64,000 nt of DNA from Rhodoferax sp. (GCF_023700745.1 NZ_JAMPYG010000003.1:1-64000), one strand, 5' to 3'. Counted from the first letter of the stretch, positions 34,077 through 43,042 are shown. Numbers and translations are program-made. The notes: generated from the sequence alone by a model not told the origin.

Positions 34077-34410
34077 GCTTTACAAGTTCAAATCCAAAGT
34101 GACCGGGGATGTGATTATGTTGCAAGCCAACGGCCAGCGGCTGCTGGAGATCATTGGCAAACACACGGCCGCGGAGCCTAGCGTCAAGGGCATTTTGTTG
34201 CCCGAGCAGATGCCGCAAGCGCTTGAGGCGCTCAAAAACGCGGTGCTGCAGGAAGAGGCGCAGCAAAAGGAAGCCATCGCCCAAGCCCTGGCTGAAAACC
34301 TGCCGCCACCCCGTTTTGATGCCATCGGTCTGCGCCAGCGCACGCTGCCCTTGATGGACATGATCAGGCAGTGCCTCAAAGAAGACGAGGCCATTACCTG
34401 GGGCGTCTGA
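34075..34410 (+). CDS. DUF1840 domain protein
   Basis: A 111-residue protein of the DUF1840 family: YKFKSKVTGDVIMLQANGQRLLEIIGK, GILLPEQMPQALEALKNAV and the carboxyl RTLPLMDMIRQCLKEDEAITWGV end are characteristic. No function is established. Mostly helical and acidic, cytosolic. Its start codon overlaps that of the divergent aminopeptidase gene by two bases. Confidence 0.85.
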   Translation: MLYKFKSKVTGDVIMLQANGQRLLEIIGKHTAAEPSVKGILLPEQMPQALEALKNAVLQEEAQQKEAIAQALAENLPPPRFDAIGLRQRTLPLMDMIRQCLKEDEAITWGV

Positions 34411-35667
34411 TTACTGGTAACTGCGCGCGTCCTCGATCACCTTGCCGTCGTTGGGCAGCGAGCCCGGCAACACCACTTCGACCTGGCCGCGCAGCTTGGT
34501 CACGTCGCGAATCGCTTCCATCACTTTAGCGGCCAGGCCATCGGGGCCGCTGCAAGCGGTTTCCACCTTGAGCGTCATCTGGTCGTTGGCCATTTCGCCG
34601 CTCACCACCAGGCGGGCCTTGGTGATCTCGGGGAAGCGCTTGGCAATGGTGTCCACCTGCCCGGGGTGCACGAACATGCCGCGGATCTTGGTGGTCTGGT
34701 CGGCGCGGCCCATCCAGCCCTTGATGCGCACATTGGTGCGCCCGGTCGGGCAAGTCCCAGGCAACACCGCCGACAGGTCGCCCGTGCCAAAGCGGATCAA
34801 CGGGTAGGTCGGGTTGAGCGTGGTCACCACCACCTCGCCCACTTCGCCCTCGGCCACCGGGTCGCCGGTGCCGGGCCGCACAATTTCAAGCAGTACGCCC
34901 TCATCCGCCACCAGGCCCTCGCGCGCCGAGGTCTCGTAAGCGATGGAGCCCAGATCGGCCGTGGCGTAACACTGGTAACCGGCAATGCCATGGGCGCTAA
35001 ACCAGTCACGCAAGCTGGGCGGAAAAGCCTCGCCGCCAAACATGGCCTTGGTCAGGCTGGGCAGCGCCACGCCCATTTCGGCGGCTTTTTCCAGGATGAT
35101 CTTCAAAAAACTGGGGGTGCCAATGTAGCCCGCGGGTTTCAACTCGGCCATGGCCTGCACCTGCTGTTCGGTCTGGCCGGTACCGCCCGGGAACACCGTG
35201 CAGCCCAGTGCGTGGGCGCCGGTTTCCATCATCGAGCCGGCAGGTACAAAGTGGTAGCTGAAGCTGTTGTGGATCAGGTCACCGGGGCGAAAGCCGGCGG
35301 CAAAAATGGCGCGCGCCATGCGCCAGTAGTCTTTGGCCGTGCCTTCGGGCTCATAGATGGGTCCCGGGCTGGCAAATACACGCGGCACGTCAACACCAAA
35401 AGCGCTGGTGCTGAAGCCGCCAAACACGCTGCCGCCCCGGCTGCGGCTGGCGATTTGCTTCTCCAGCAATTCGTGCTTGCGCGTCACCGGCAATCGGGCC
35501 AGTGCCGCCCGGCTGATGATTTCTGCAGGATTGACGTCCTTGAGAATCTCGGCAAAAGCGACCGAGGCCAGTTTGGCATGCGCCACCTGCAACGACAAGG
35601 CCGCCAGCAAAGCCGCTTCGCGCGCGGCTGGCTCACGCGTTTCCAGCGTATCAAAATAATCGCTCAT
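34411..35667 (-). CDS. phenylacetate-CoA-ligase-like adenylate-forming enzyme
   Basis: A 418-residue AMP-forming acyl-CoA ligase of the PaaK type: FSTSAFGVDVPRVFASPGP is the substrate/phosphate loop region, FGGEAFPPSLRDW, YQCYATADLGSIAYE and RFGTGDLSAVLPGTCPTGRTNVRIKGWMGRADQTTKIRGMFVHP are the adenylation motifs; a lysine near the end would be catalytic. It is the last gene of the minus-strand ABC-transporter operon, 25 bases after livF. The substrate is presumably the aromatic or branched acid brought in by the transporter; phenylacetate is one option among several. Confidence 0.85.
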   Translation of the reverse strand: MSDYFDTLETREPAAREAALLAALSLQVAHAKLASVAFAEILKDVNPAEIISRAALARLPVTRKHELLEKQIASRSRGGSVFGGFSTSAFGVDVPRVFASPGPIYEPEGTAKDYWRMARAIFAAGFRPGDLIHNSFSYHFVPAGSMMETGAHALGCTVFPGGTGQTEQQVQAMAELKPAGYIGTPSFLKIILEKAAEMGVALPSLTKAMFGGEAFPPSLRDWFSAHGIAGYQCYATADLGSIAYETSAREGLVADEGVLLEIVRPGTGDPVAEGEVGEVVVTTLNPTYPLIRFGTGDLSAVLPGTCPTGRTNVRIKGWMGRADQTTKIRGMFVHPGQVDTIAKRFPEITKARLVVSGEMANDQMTLKVETACSGPDGLAAKVMEAIRDVTKLRGQVEVVLPGSLPNDGKVIEDARSYQ

Positions 35668-35692
35668 ATTTGTGTTCCTGAAAAGTCAATAT

Positions 35693-36505
35693 TCAAGCCA
35701 GCCAGCGTTTGCGGCGTTTGTAGCTTTTGACATCCTTGAAGCTCTTGCGCTCGCCGCCACCCATGCCGAGGTAAAACTCTTTGACGTCTTCGTTGTTGGC
35801 CAGGTCACTGGCAATGCCGTCCATCACGACCCGACCTGACTCCATGATGTAGCCGTAGTCGGCGTATTTGAGGGCCATGTTGGTGTTTTGTTCGGCCAGC
35901 AAAAAGGTCACTTTTTCTTTTGTGTTGAGGTCTTTCACAATGTCGAAAACCTCCTGCACGATCTGCGGCGCCAGTCCCATGGACGGTTCATCGAGCAGCA
36001 CCATGCTGGGGTTGGTCATGAGGGCGCGGCCGATGGCGCACATTTGCTGCTCGCCGCCCGAGGTATAGGCGGCCTGGCTGCTGCGCCGGGTCTTCAGGCG
36101 CGGGAAATAGGTGTACACCTTGTCCAGGTTGGCCGCAATTTCACCCTTGTCCTTGCGCGTGTAGCTGCCGGTGAGCAAGTTTTCCTCGATGGTGAGGTGG
36201 GCAAAACAATGGCGACCCTCCATCACCTGCACCACACCACGCTGCACCAAATCGGCGGGCGACAGGTTTTCAATGCGTTCGCCGCGCAACTCGATCGAGC
36301 CCTTGGTAACCTCACCGCGCTCGCCTTTGAGCAGGTTGGACACCGCGCGCAAGGTGGTCGTCTTGCCGGCACCATTGCCGCCCAGGATCGCCACGATCCT
36401 GCCCTCGGGCACATTCAGGGACACGCCCTTGAGCACCAGGATGACGTGGTTGTAGATGACTTCAATGCCGTTGACGTTGAGGACGATGTTTCTTGATTCA
36501 CTCAT
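35693..36505 (-). CDS. livF: branched-chain-type ABC transporter ATP-binding protein (LivF)
   Basis: A 270-residue ATPase: Walker A GGNGAGKTTT, Q-loop region VMEGRHCF, signature YTSGGEQQMCAIGRAL, Walker B MVLLDEPSMGL and the switch histidine replaced in EQNTNMAL in the way common for LivF. It has about 25 extra basic residues at the carboxyl end (SYKRRKRW). It works with LivG, LivH, LivM and a binding protein encoded upstream. It is separated from the binding-protein gene by two stem-loops. Confidence 0.92.
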   Translation of the reverse strand: MSESRNIVLNVNGIEVIYNHVILVLKGVSLNVPEGRIVAILGGNGAGKTTTLRAVSNLLKGERGEVTKGSIELRGERIENLSPADLVQRGVVQVMEGRHCFAHLTIEENLLTGSYTRKDKGEIAANLDKVYTYFPRLKTRRSSQAAYTSGGEQQMCAIGRALMTNPSMVLLDEPSMGLAPQIVQEVFDIVKDLNTKEKVTFLLAEQNTNMALKYADYGYIMESGRVVMDGIASDLANNEDVKEFYLGMGGGERKSFKDVKSYKRRKRWLA

Positions 36506-36553
36506 AGTGCTGTTTCCACGTAACTTGATTGCTCCCGGTGTGCCGGGCGTTAA

Positions 36554-36608
36554 GCCAACTGAAAAAGCAGCCAGGCCACTTTTTCAGTTGGCGACTCGGA
36601 TGAGTCGC
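36554..36608 (-). terminator. paired stem-loops between binding-protein gene and livF
   Basis: Perfect 13-base arms GCCAACTGAAAAA (36554-36566) and TTTTTCAGTTGGC (36580-36592) form one hairpin; GCGACTC (36591-36597) and GAGTCGC (36602-36608) form a second with a GGAT loop. They lie after the binding-protein gene. They probably stabilise its mRNA end or partly stop transcription so that binding protein exceeds transporter, but a true terminator with a U-run is only partly formed (the first hairpin carries its own A/U-rich arm). Confidence 0.6.
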
Positions 36609-36623
36609 CGTGATGTGGGAGGC

Positions 36624-36665
36624 CGTCATCGCGATTGCCGCGTCGCCACGCGCCTCGCAATGACA
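36624..36665. repeat. short dispersed palindromic repeat (GTCATCGCGATTGC...GCAATGACAA)
   Basis: GTCATCGCGATTGCCGCGTCG and CGCGCCTCGCAATGACAA form an imperfect palindrome. It is the same family as the elements at 24991, 27121 and 6247, next to the livF upstream hairpins. Confidence 0.5.
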
Positions 36666-36682
36666 ACCAGTTCCGGCCAATG

Positions 36683-37996
36683 TCAGGACTGGCAATCGGC
36701 CGATTCACGCCGCGTCATCTTCTTGTCGGCGAGGTACTTGTCCGCACCAGACTTGATCATCGGCTTGAGAATCTGTCCGTCGGCCTCGTAGTAGTCCGAG
36801 GTAATGCCCCACTTCTTGCCGTCCCAGGTCTCGATGCGCACGGCGGTCGAGCCCATGTGGTCGGCGCAGGAGGTGCTGAGCGGCCGCATCACGCCATTGA
36901 AGCCCAGGGCGTCGAGCTTCTTCTGATCCAGTGCCAGGTTTTCCAGACCCCAGCGAACCTGCTCGCCGGTCATGACCTTGCCTTTGCCAAAACGTTCCTG
37001 GGCCCGACGCACGGCTTCCTGCGACAGCATCTGGATGATCACGCCGCGGGTGTAAAGCACCGAACCGACCTCGTCCCTCGGTCCTGCGCCCTGCCCCTTG
37101 TCATGCACATATTTCAGAATGTCCTGGATGACCTTGGGTTGCTGGCCCGAGGTGTTGAGCGCCAGCGCCTGGTAGCCCTTGGCGCCTTCACCCACGTCTT
37201 TCACGTCGGGCTCGGCCCCGGCCCACCACACGCCATACATCTTGTCGCGCGGATAACCGGTGGCTTGCGCTTCTTTCAGGGCCGTGGAGTTCATCACACC
37301 CCAGCCCCACAACAGCACGAAGTCGGGCCGGGCCTGGCGCACCTGCAGCCAGGTGGCTTTCTGGTCGACTCCGGGCGCGGTCACCGGCAGCAATTGCAGG
37401 TCGAAGCCATGCATCGCGGCGCGCTCCTGCAGCAGCGGAATCGGCTCCTTGCCAAACGGACTGTCGTGGTAGACCAGCGTGATCTTTTTGCCCTTGAGTT
37501 TGTCCATGCCGCCGAGCGTCTTGCCGATGTGCTGGATCAACACGTCGGCACCGCTCCAGTAGCTGCCCATCAGCGGGAAATTCCACTTGAATGCCATGCC
37601 ATCCTGAGACACCGACAGGCCATAGCCCAGCGTCAGCAGCGGAATCTTGTCCTTGGGCGCCTTTTCGGTCAGCGCAAACGTGATGCCGGTGCTTTGCGGA
37701 TCGAACAGGGCCACGCCGGGCTTGCTTTTCAGGCGCTCGTAGCACTCGACGCCGCGGTCCGTGGCGTAGCCGGTTTCACACTCCTCATAGGTGAGCTTGA
37801 CACCATTGATGCCGCCGTCGCGCGCGTTCACCATCTTCAGGTAATCCTGCTTGCCGTTGGCCCATGGCACGCCGTTGGGCGCATAGGCGCCCGTGCGGTA
37901 AGACAGCAGGGGAAAGAACTGCTCCTTGGCCTGGGCAAATGCCGAAACGCCCGCTGCGGCGATGACACTGGCCAGGACGATGTTGCGGATTTTCAT
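36683..37996 (-). CDS. periplasmic binding protein of a branched-chain-type ABC importer
   Basis: A 437-residue type-I substrate-binding protein with a cleavable signal peptide (MKIRNIVLASVIAAAGVSAFAQA, cleavage after AQA). KEQFFPLLSYRTGAYAPNG begins the mature protein, and ITLVYHDSPFGKEPIPLLQE resembles the second lobe of LivJ-like proteins. It is longer than typical LivJ (about 345 mature residues) and matches the subset seen with aromatic-acid or acyl-CoA-ligase operons. Its ligand is probably an organic acid rather than leucine, as inferred from the flanking ligase genes. Confidence 0.88.
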   Translation of the reverse strand: MKIRNIVLASVIAAAGVSAFAQAKEQFFPLLSYRTGAYAPNGVPWANGKQDYLKMVNARDGGINGVKLTYEECETGYATDRGVECYERLKSKPGVALFDPQSTGITFALTEKAPKDKIPLLTLGYGLSVSQDGMAFKWNFPLMGSYWSGADVLIQHIGKTLGGMDKLKGKKITLVYHDSPFGKEPIPLLQERAAMHGFDLQLLPVTAPGVDQKATWLQVRQARPDFVLLWGWGVMNSTALKEAQATGYPRDKMYGVWWAGAEPDVKDVGEGAKGYQALALNTSGQQPKVIQDILKYVHDKGQGAGPRDEVGSVLYTRGVIIQMLSQEAVRRAQERFGKGKVMTGEQVRWGLENLALDQKKLDALGFNGVMRPLSTSCADHMGSTAVRIETWDGKKWGITSDYYEADGQILKPMIKSGADKYLADKKMTRRESADCQS

Positions 37997-38073
37997 GAAA
38001 GTCTCCTAAAGTATTGGCACTTGCATGCCTTTTGATTAACGAACGGAAAACACGGGCGACGAAAGAACTCGGT

Positions 38074-39150
38074 TCAGTGAGGGAAAGGCCACAGCCGCAG
38101 CTTCTGCTTGCCGATCGACCACAGCTTGGCCAGCCCATGGGGTTCGACAATCAGGAACCAGACGATCAGAGCGCCGAAGATGATCAGTTCGGCGTGGGAG
38201 GTCATGGCAGTCGAAATCGGAATGCCCACCAAGCCGCCCAGCGCAGGCAGGAACTGGTTCAGGAAGATCGGCAGCACCACGATGAAGCCTGCGCCGAAAA
38301 AGCTGCCCATGATCGAGCCCATGCCGCCGATGATGACCATGAAAAGCAGCTTGAACGAGAGGTCGACCGAAAACGCAGCAGGCTCCCACGAGCTCAGGTA
38401 GATAAAGCCCCACATGGCGCCAGCCACGCCGACGATGAACGAACTCACGGCAAAGGCAGTCAGCTTGGCGTACATGGGGCGGATGCCAATCACGGCAGCG
38501 GCGACGTCCATGTCGCGAATCGCCATCCACTCGCGGCCAATGGCCGAGCGCACCAGATTCTTGGCCAAAAGCGCCAGCAGCACCAGAATCGACAGGCAGA
38601 ACAGGTACTTGGCGATCGGGTTGTCGATCTTGATGCCCAGCACCTGCAAGCCCGACACCGACACCGAGCCCGACGGTGCGTCGTTGGTGAACCACTTGAT
38701 GCGCAGAAACATCCAGTCGCTGAAAAACTGCGCCGCCAGCGTGGCCACGGCCAGATAAAGCCCCTTGACGCGCAAACTAGGCAAGCCAAACAAAATACCA
38801 AATGCCGAGGCACAGACACCGCCCAGCAACAACGCCAACAGCAGCGGCATGCCATCAACCCGAACAAAGAAGTTGAAGGCGGCATAGGCTCCCACGGCCA
38901 TGAAGGCCCCGGAACCCAGCGAGATCTGGCCGCAATAACCCACCAGAATATTCACCCCCAGGGCCGCCACCGACATGATGACAAACGGAATCAGGATGGC
39001 CCGGAACATGTATTCGCTGGTGACCATGGGCACCACCAGAAACGCTGCGGCAATGATGAGCAGCACCGCCATCCGGTCCTGGGTGATGGCAAAAATCTGC
39101 TGGTCAGCCCGGTAAGTGGTTTTGAATTGGCCGTTTTCTCTGTAAAACAT
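38074..39150 (-). CDS. livM: branched-chain-type ABC transporter permease (LivM)
   Basis: A 358-residue polytopic permease with about ten transmembrane segments; LGVNILVGYCGQISLGSGAFMAVGAY is the family signature near residue 80, and GAMWGFIYLSSWEPAAFSVDLSFKLLFMVIIGGMGSIMGSFFGAGFI the conserved carboxyl stretch that contacts the ATPases. It pairs with LivH to form the transmembrane channel. Confidence 0.93.
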   Translation of the reverse strand: MFYRENGQFKTTYRADQQIFAITQDRMAVLLIIAAAFLVVPMVTSEYMFRAILIPFVIMSVAALGVNILVGYCGQISLGSGAFMAVGAYAAFNFFVRVDGMPLLLALLLGGVCASAFGILFGLPSLRVKGLYLAVATLAAQFFSDWMFLRIKWFTNDAPSGSVSVSGLQVLGIKIDNPIAKYLFCLSILVLLALLAKNLVRSAIGREWMAIRDMDVAAAVIGIRPMYAKLTAFAVSSFIVGVAGAMWGFIYLSSWEPAAFSVDLSFKLLFMVIIGGMGSIMGSFFGAGFIVVLPIFLNQFLPALGGLVGIPISTAMTSHAELIIFGALIVWFLIVEPHGLAKLWSIGKQKLRLWPFPH

Positions 39151-39212
39151 TCTTCTTCCTCAAATTCATCTAATCGGTTGGGGACAGAGCTAAAGATCTG
39201 TCCCGCAAGGTC

Positions 39213-40142
39213 TCAGACTCGGTCAATGATCTTCTCGCCGAACAGTCCTTGCGGGCGGAACAGCAAAAACACCAGCGCCAGCACATAGGCAAACCAGATC
39301 TCGATGCCACCACCCACATACGGGCCCAGAAACACTTCGGACAATTTTTCGCCGACACCGATGATCAAGCCGCCCACAATGGCTCCGGGCACCGAGGTCA
39401 GGCCGCCCAGAATCACCACCGGCAAGGCGCGCAAGGCCACCGTGGTCAAGGAAAACTGCACGCCCAGTTTGCTGCCCCAGATCATGCCGGCCACCAGCGC
39501 GACCACACCCGCCACGCACCACACAATGACCCAGATACGGTTCAGCGGAATGCCAATGCTTTGGGCTGCCTGATGGTCATCGGCCACCGCGCGCAGGGCT
39601 CGTCCGGTGACCGTCTTCTGGAAAAACAGCGTCAGCAGGCCCACCAGCAGTGCGGCAATCACCGCGGCGTACAAGTCTTCCTTGTTGATCAGAATACCGC
39701 CCGGAAACATCGACTCCAGCATGATCACCGGGTCCTTGGGCATGCCGACATCGATGGAATACACATCGCTACCGAAAATCGTTTGCCCGATGCCGTCCAG
39801 AAAATAGCTGATGCCCAGGGTCGCCATCAGCAAGGTCGTGCCTTCCTGGTTCACCAGATGGCGCAGTGCCAGGCGTTCGATCAGCCAGGCCACCACAAAC
39901 ATCACCGCCCCGGCACCGACGAAGGCCAGCAGATTGATCACAAACTTGTTGTCCAACCCGGTGTACATCGGCAGCCACTCGGAAAAACGCGCCATCGCCA
40001 GCGCCGCAAACAGCACCATGGCGCCCTGCGCAAAGTTGAACACGCCCGAGGCCTTGTAGATCAGCACAAAGCCCAGTGCCACCAACGAATACAGCATGCC
40101 GGCCATCAGGCCGCCAAGCAAAGTTTCAAGGAAAAAACCCAT
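39213..40142 (-). CDS. livH: branched-chain-type ABC transporter permease (LivH)
   Basis: A 309-residue permease with about eight transmembrane segments; GGLMAGMLYSLVALGFVLIYKASGVFNFAQGAM at the amino end and ARALPVVILGGLTSVPGAIVGGLIIGVGE-like carboxyl region are diagnostic for LivH. It lies between livG and livM, 67 bases from livG and 62 from livM, in the same operon. Confidence 0.94.
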   Translation of the reverse strand: MGFFLETLLGGLMAGMLYSLVALGFVLIYKASGVFNFAQGAMVLFAALAMARFSEWLPMYTGLDNKFVINLLAFVGAGAVMFVVAWLIERLALRHLVNQEGTTLLMATLGISYFLDGIGQTIFGSDVYSIDVGMPKDPVIMLESMFPGGILINKEDLYAAVIAALLVGLLTLFFQKTVTGRALRAVADDHQAAQSIGIPLNRIWVIVWCVAGVVALVAGMIWGSKLGVQFSLTTVALRALPVVILGGLTSVPGAIVGGLIIGVGEKLSEVFLGPYVGGGIEIWFAYVLALVFLLFRPQGLFGEKIIDRV

Positions 40143-40209
40143 ATATACCTCTAGTCAGTTGAGGACAGAGCAAATTTGCTGCGCAAATCTTGGTCTGTCC
40201 CGCAAAGTT

Positions 40210-40992
40210 TCAATGACCCGTTCCCAAATAAGCGCTGATCACTTCTTCGTTGGTGCGCACCTCGTCCGGGGTGCCGTCGCCGATCTTCCTGCCGTAGTCC
40301 AGCACCACCACCCGGTCGCTGATGTCCATCACCACGCCCATGTCGTGTTCGATCAGCACAATGGTGGTGCCGAATTCTTCGTTCACGTCCAGCACAAAGC
40401 GGCTCATGTCCTGTTTTTCTTCCACGTTCATGCCGGCCATGGGCTCGTCAAGCAGCAGCAATTGCGGCTCCATGGCCAGGGCACGGCCCAGGTCCACGCG
40501 TTTTTGCAGGCCGTAGGGGAGCTGGCCCACCGGGGTTTTACGGAACGCCTGGATTTCCAGGAAGTCAATGATGTGCTCGACAAATTCGCGGTGTTGTTCT
40601 TCTTCGCGCTGGGCCGGACCGATGCGCAGCGCCTGCAGGAACAGGTTGCTCCTGATGCGCAGGTTGCGCCCGGTCATGATGTTGTCGATCACGCTCATGC
40701 CCTTGAACAGCGCCAGGTTCTGAAAGGTACGGCCAATGCCCATGGTTGCCACCTGATGGCTGTCCATGTGGCTGAAGGTCTGACCCTTGAAGGTGATGGC
40801 GCCCTGCTGCGGGCGGTACACGCCGTTGACGCAGTTAAGCATCGAACTCTTGCCGGCGCCGTTGGGGCCGATGATGGCGCGCACCTCGTGCTCACGCACG
40901 TTGAAGGAAATGTCGGTCAGCGCCTTGACGCCACCAAAACTCAAAGAGATGTTTTTGACGTCGAGAATGACATCACCAATTTGCTTGCTCAT
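40210..40992 (-). CDS. livG: branched-chain-type ABC transporter ATP-binding protein (LivG)
   Basis: A 260-residue ATPase: Walker A GPNGAGKSSML, the LivG-type insert with GRTFQNLALFKGMSVIDNIMTGRN, signature LPYGLQKRVDLGRAL, Walker B LLLLDEPMAGMN and switch IEHDMGVVMDISDRV. The start overlaps the acyl-CoA synthetase stop by 4 bases (ATGA). Two different ATPases (with LivF) power the Liv-type importer. Confidence 0.94.
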   Translation of the reverse strand: MSKQIGDVILDVKNISLSFGGVKALTDISFNVREHEVRAIIGPNGAGKSSMLNCVNGVYRPQQGAITFKGQTFSHMDSHQVATMGIGRTFQNLALFKGMSVIDNIMTGRNLRIRSNLFLQALRIGPAQREEEQHREFVEHIIDFLEIQAFRKTPVGQLPYGLQKRVDLGRALAMEPQLLLLDEPMAGMNVEEKQDMSRFVLDVNEEFGTTIVLIEHDMGVVMDISDRVVVLDYGRKIGDGTPDEVRTNEEVISAYLGTGH

Positions 40993-42935
40993 GCTGCGGC
41001 CTTGACGGGAGTGAAGGTCTTGGCGTCGTCAATGCGCAGCGTGGCGCTGACGCTGCCCGTGCGTCCGTCTTCGAACTTGACCTGGGTTTCGATGAACTGC
41101 GAGGTTTTGCCGCCGTACAGGGCATCCACCAGCACATCGTATTTTTCGGCAATGAAGCCCCGGCGCACCTTGTTGGTCCGCGTCAGTTCGCCATCATCGG
41201 CATCGAGCTCTTTGTGCAGCACCAGGAAGCGACTCACCTGACTGCCCGCCAGCATGGCGTCCACACTGAGGTCGGCGTTCACTTTTTCGACGCATTCCTT
41301 GACGAGCTGGTAAACCTCGGGTTTCTGTGCCAGATCGGTGTAACCGGCATAGGGCAGATTGCGCCGTTCGGCCCAGTTGCCGACCGCGTCGAAGTCGATG
41401 TTGATCATCACACACACCTTGTCGCGGCCGTCGCCATAGGCCACCACCTCCTTGATGTGCTGGAAGAACTTGAGCTTGTTTTCCACGTATTTGGGGGCAA
41501 ACATGGCGCCGTCGTTGGCGCCGCCCTTGATGCGACCCACGTCCTTGACGCGGTCGATGATCTTGAGGTGGCCATGCGCATCCAGAAAGCCGGCGTCGCT
41601 GGTGTGGTACCAGCCATCGGCCGTGAGCACTTCGGCCGTGGCCTCGGGATTTTTGAAATAGCCCTTGAGCAAACCCGGTGACTTGACCAAGATCTCGCCG
41701 TTCTCCGCCACCTTGATTTCCACCCCGGCGCAGGGCACACCGACGGTGTCGGCGCGCGCTTCGTGGTCGGGCTGCAGACAGACAAACACGGCGGTCTCTG
41801 TGGAGCCGTAGAGCTGCTTCAGGTTGACGCCGATCGAGCGGTAAAAACTGAACAGGTCCGGGCCAATGGCTTCGCCCGCGGTGTAGGCCACGCGCACCCG
41901 GCTAAAGCCCAGGTTGTTGCGCAAAGGCCCATACACCAGGAAATTGCCCATGGCGTACAACACCTTGTCGGTGAACGACACGCTTTTGCCATCCATCAGT
42001 GTTGGCCCCACGCGCTTGGCCACCGCCATGAAGTAATGGAACATCTTGCGCTTGATGGCACCCGCGTCTTCCATGCGGATCATCACGCTGGTCAGCAGGC
42101 CCTCGAACACCCGGGGCGGCGCAAAGTAGTAGGTGGGTCCGATTTCTTTCAAATCAATCGTGACTGTGGCGGCCGACTCGGGACAGTTCACCACATAGCC
42201 ACAGCTCAGCCACTGCGCATAACTGAAGATGTTTTGCCCGATCCAGGCCGGCGGCAGGTAGGCCAGCACGTCCTCCAGGTGGGTCAGCTTGTCAAATTCG
42301 GCGCCGGCACGGGCGCGGTTGAGCAAGGTGTCATGCGTATGCACCACGCCCTTGGGGTTGCCCGTGGTGCCGGAGGTGAAAAACATGGCGGCCACGTCGT
42401 CGGGCTTGACCTGGTCAACGGCAGACTTGAAAAAATCCGGGTTCTGTGCGGCAAAGCTTGCGCCCGCGGCAATCAGTGCGTCGAGCGACTGCAGACCCGG
42501 CTCGTCGTAATTGCGCAGACCCCGCGGATCGTCAAAATAGATGCTGGACAGCTGCGGGCACTGGTCACGGATTTCCAGCAGCTTGTCCACCTGCTCCTGG
42601 TCTTCGGCAAAAGCAAAGCACACATCGGCATTGTTGAAAGGGAAAACACATTCGGGTGCCGCCGCATCCTGGTACAGCGCAATCGGCACCGCACCCAGCG
42701 CCTGCACCGCCAGCATGGTGGCATAGAGGCGGGGCCGATTGGCGCCAATCACCACCATGTGGTCATGCTGGCGCAAGCCGGCCTGGTGCAGGCCGCAGGC
42801 CAGGTGCGCCACCAGCGTGGCCATGTCACCCCAGGTGATGGCTTGCCAGATACCGTATTCTTTTTCGCGCATGGCCGCATCCCTGGGGCGCTGGGCGGCG
42901 TGATCTAGCAGTAATCGGGGAAACGTCGTTTGCAT
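40989..42935 (-). CDS. long-chain acyl-CoA synthetase-like AMP-binding enzyme
   Basis: An adenylate-forming enzyme of about 648 residues. MFFTSGTTGNPKGVVHTHDTLLNRA is the phosphate loop, LKQLYGSTETAVFVCLQPD the adenine motif, and YHTSDAGFLDAHGHLKIIDRVKDVGRIKGG the hinge-containing signature of large long-chain acyl-CoA synthetases. The frame is open to 42962; the ATG at 42935 has AAGG upstream. It is the first gene of the transporter operon and lies opposite the Crp/Fnr-like regulator gene, so it would activate the imported acid with CoA. Together with the PaaK-like enzyme at the other end it suggests two activation specificities. Confidence 0.86.
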   Translation of the reverse strand: MQTTFPRLLLDHAAQRPRDAAMREKEYGIWQAITWGDMATLVAHLACGLHQAGLRQHDHMVVIGANRPRLYATMLAVQALGAVPIALYQDAAAPECVFPFNNADVCFAFAEDQEQVDKLLEIRDQCPQLSSIYFDDPRGLRNYDEPGLQSLDALIAAGASFAAQNPDFFKSAVDQVKPDDVAAMFFTSGTTGNPKGVVHTHDTLLNRARAGAEFDKLTHLEDVLAYLPPAWIGQNIFSYAQWLSCGYVVNCPESAATVTIDLKEIGPTYYFAPPRVFEGLLTSVMIRMEDAGAIKRKMFHYFMAVAKRVGPTLMDGKSVSFTDKVLYAMGNFLVYGPLRNNLGFSRVRVAYTAGEAIGPDLFSFYRSIGVNLKQLYGSTETAVFVCLQPDHEARADTVGVPCAGVEIKVAENGEILVKSPGLLKGYFKNPEATAEVLTADGWYHTSDAGFLDAHGHLKIIDRVKDVGRIKGGANDGAMFAPKYVENKLKFFQHIKEVVAYGDGRDKVCVMINIDFDAVGNWAERRNLPYAGYTDLAQKPEVYQLVKECVEKVNADLSVDAMLAGSQVSRFLVLHKELDADDGELTRTNKVRRGFIAEKYDVLVDALYGGKTSQFIETQVKFEDGRTGSVSATLRIDDAKTFTPVKAAA

Positions 42936-43013
42936 CTCAACACCTTGTCTCTGAGTCATCACAGCCCGGGCATGGCCCCAAGCTGCTGGAGTGGGCGAAT
43001 CATAAAACCCGAT

Positions 43014-43042
43014 TTGACGTCAAGTTGTCGTTTGGACGACAA
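43014..43042. promoter_or_regulatory. two adjacent palindromes, probable operator between divergent genes
   Basis: TTGACGTCAA (43014-43023) is a perfect 10-base palindrome. It is followed after one base by TTGTCGT (43025-43031), spacer TTGG, and ACGACAA (43036-43042), a perfect 7+4+7 inverted repeat. The second has the GTCGT-N4-ACGAC layout of a five-base half-site pair spaced like FNR/Crp-family sites. It lies between the acyl-CoA synthetase and the Crp/Fnr-like regulator genes, 70 bases before the latter, and is likely bound by that regulator. Confidence 0.6.
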
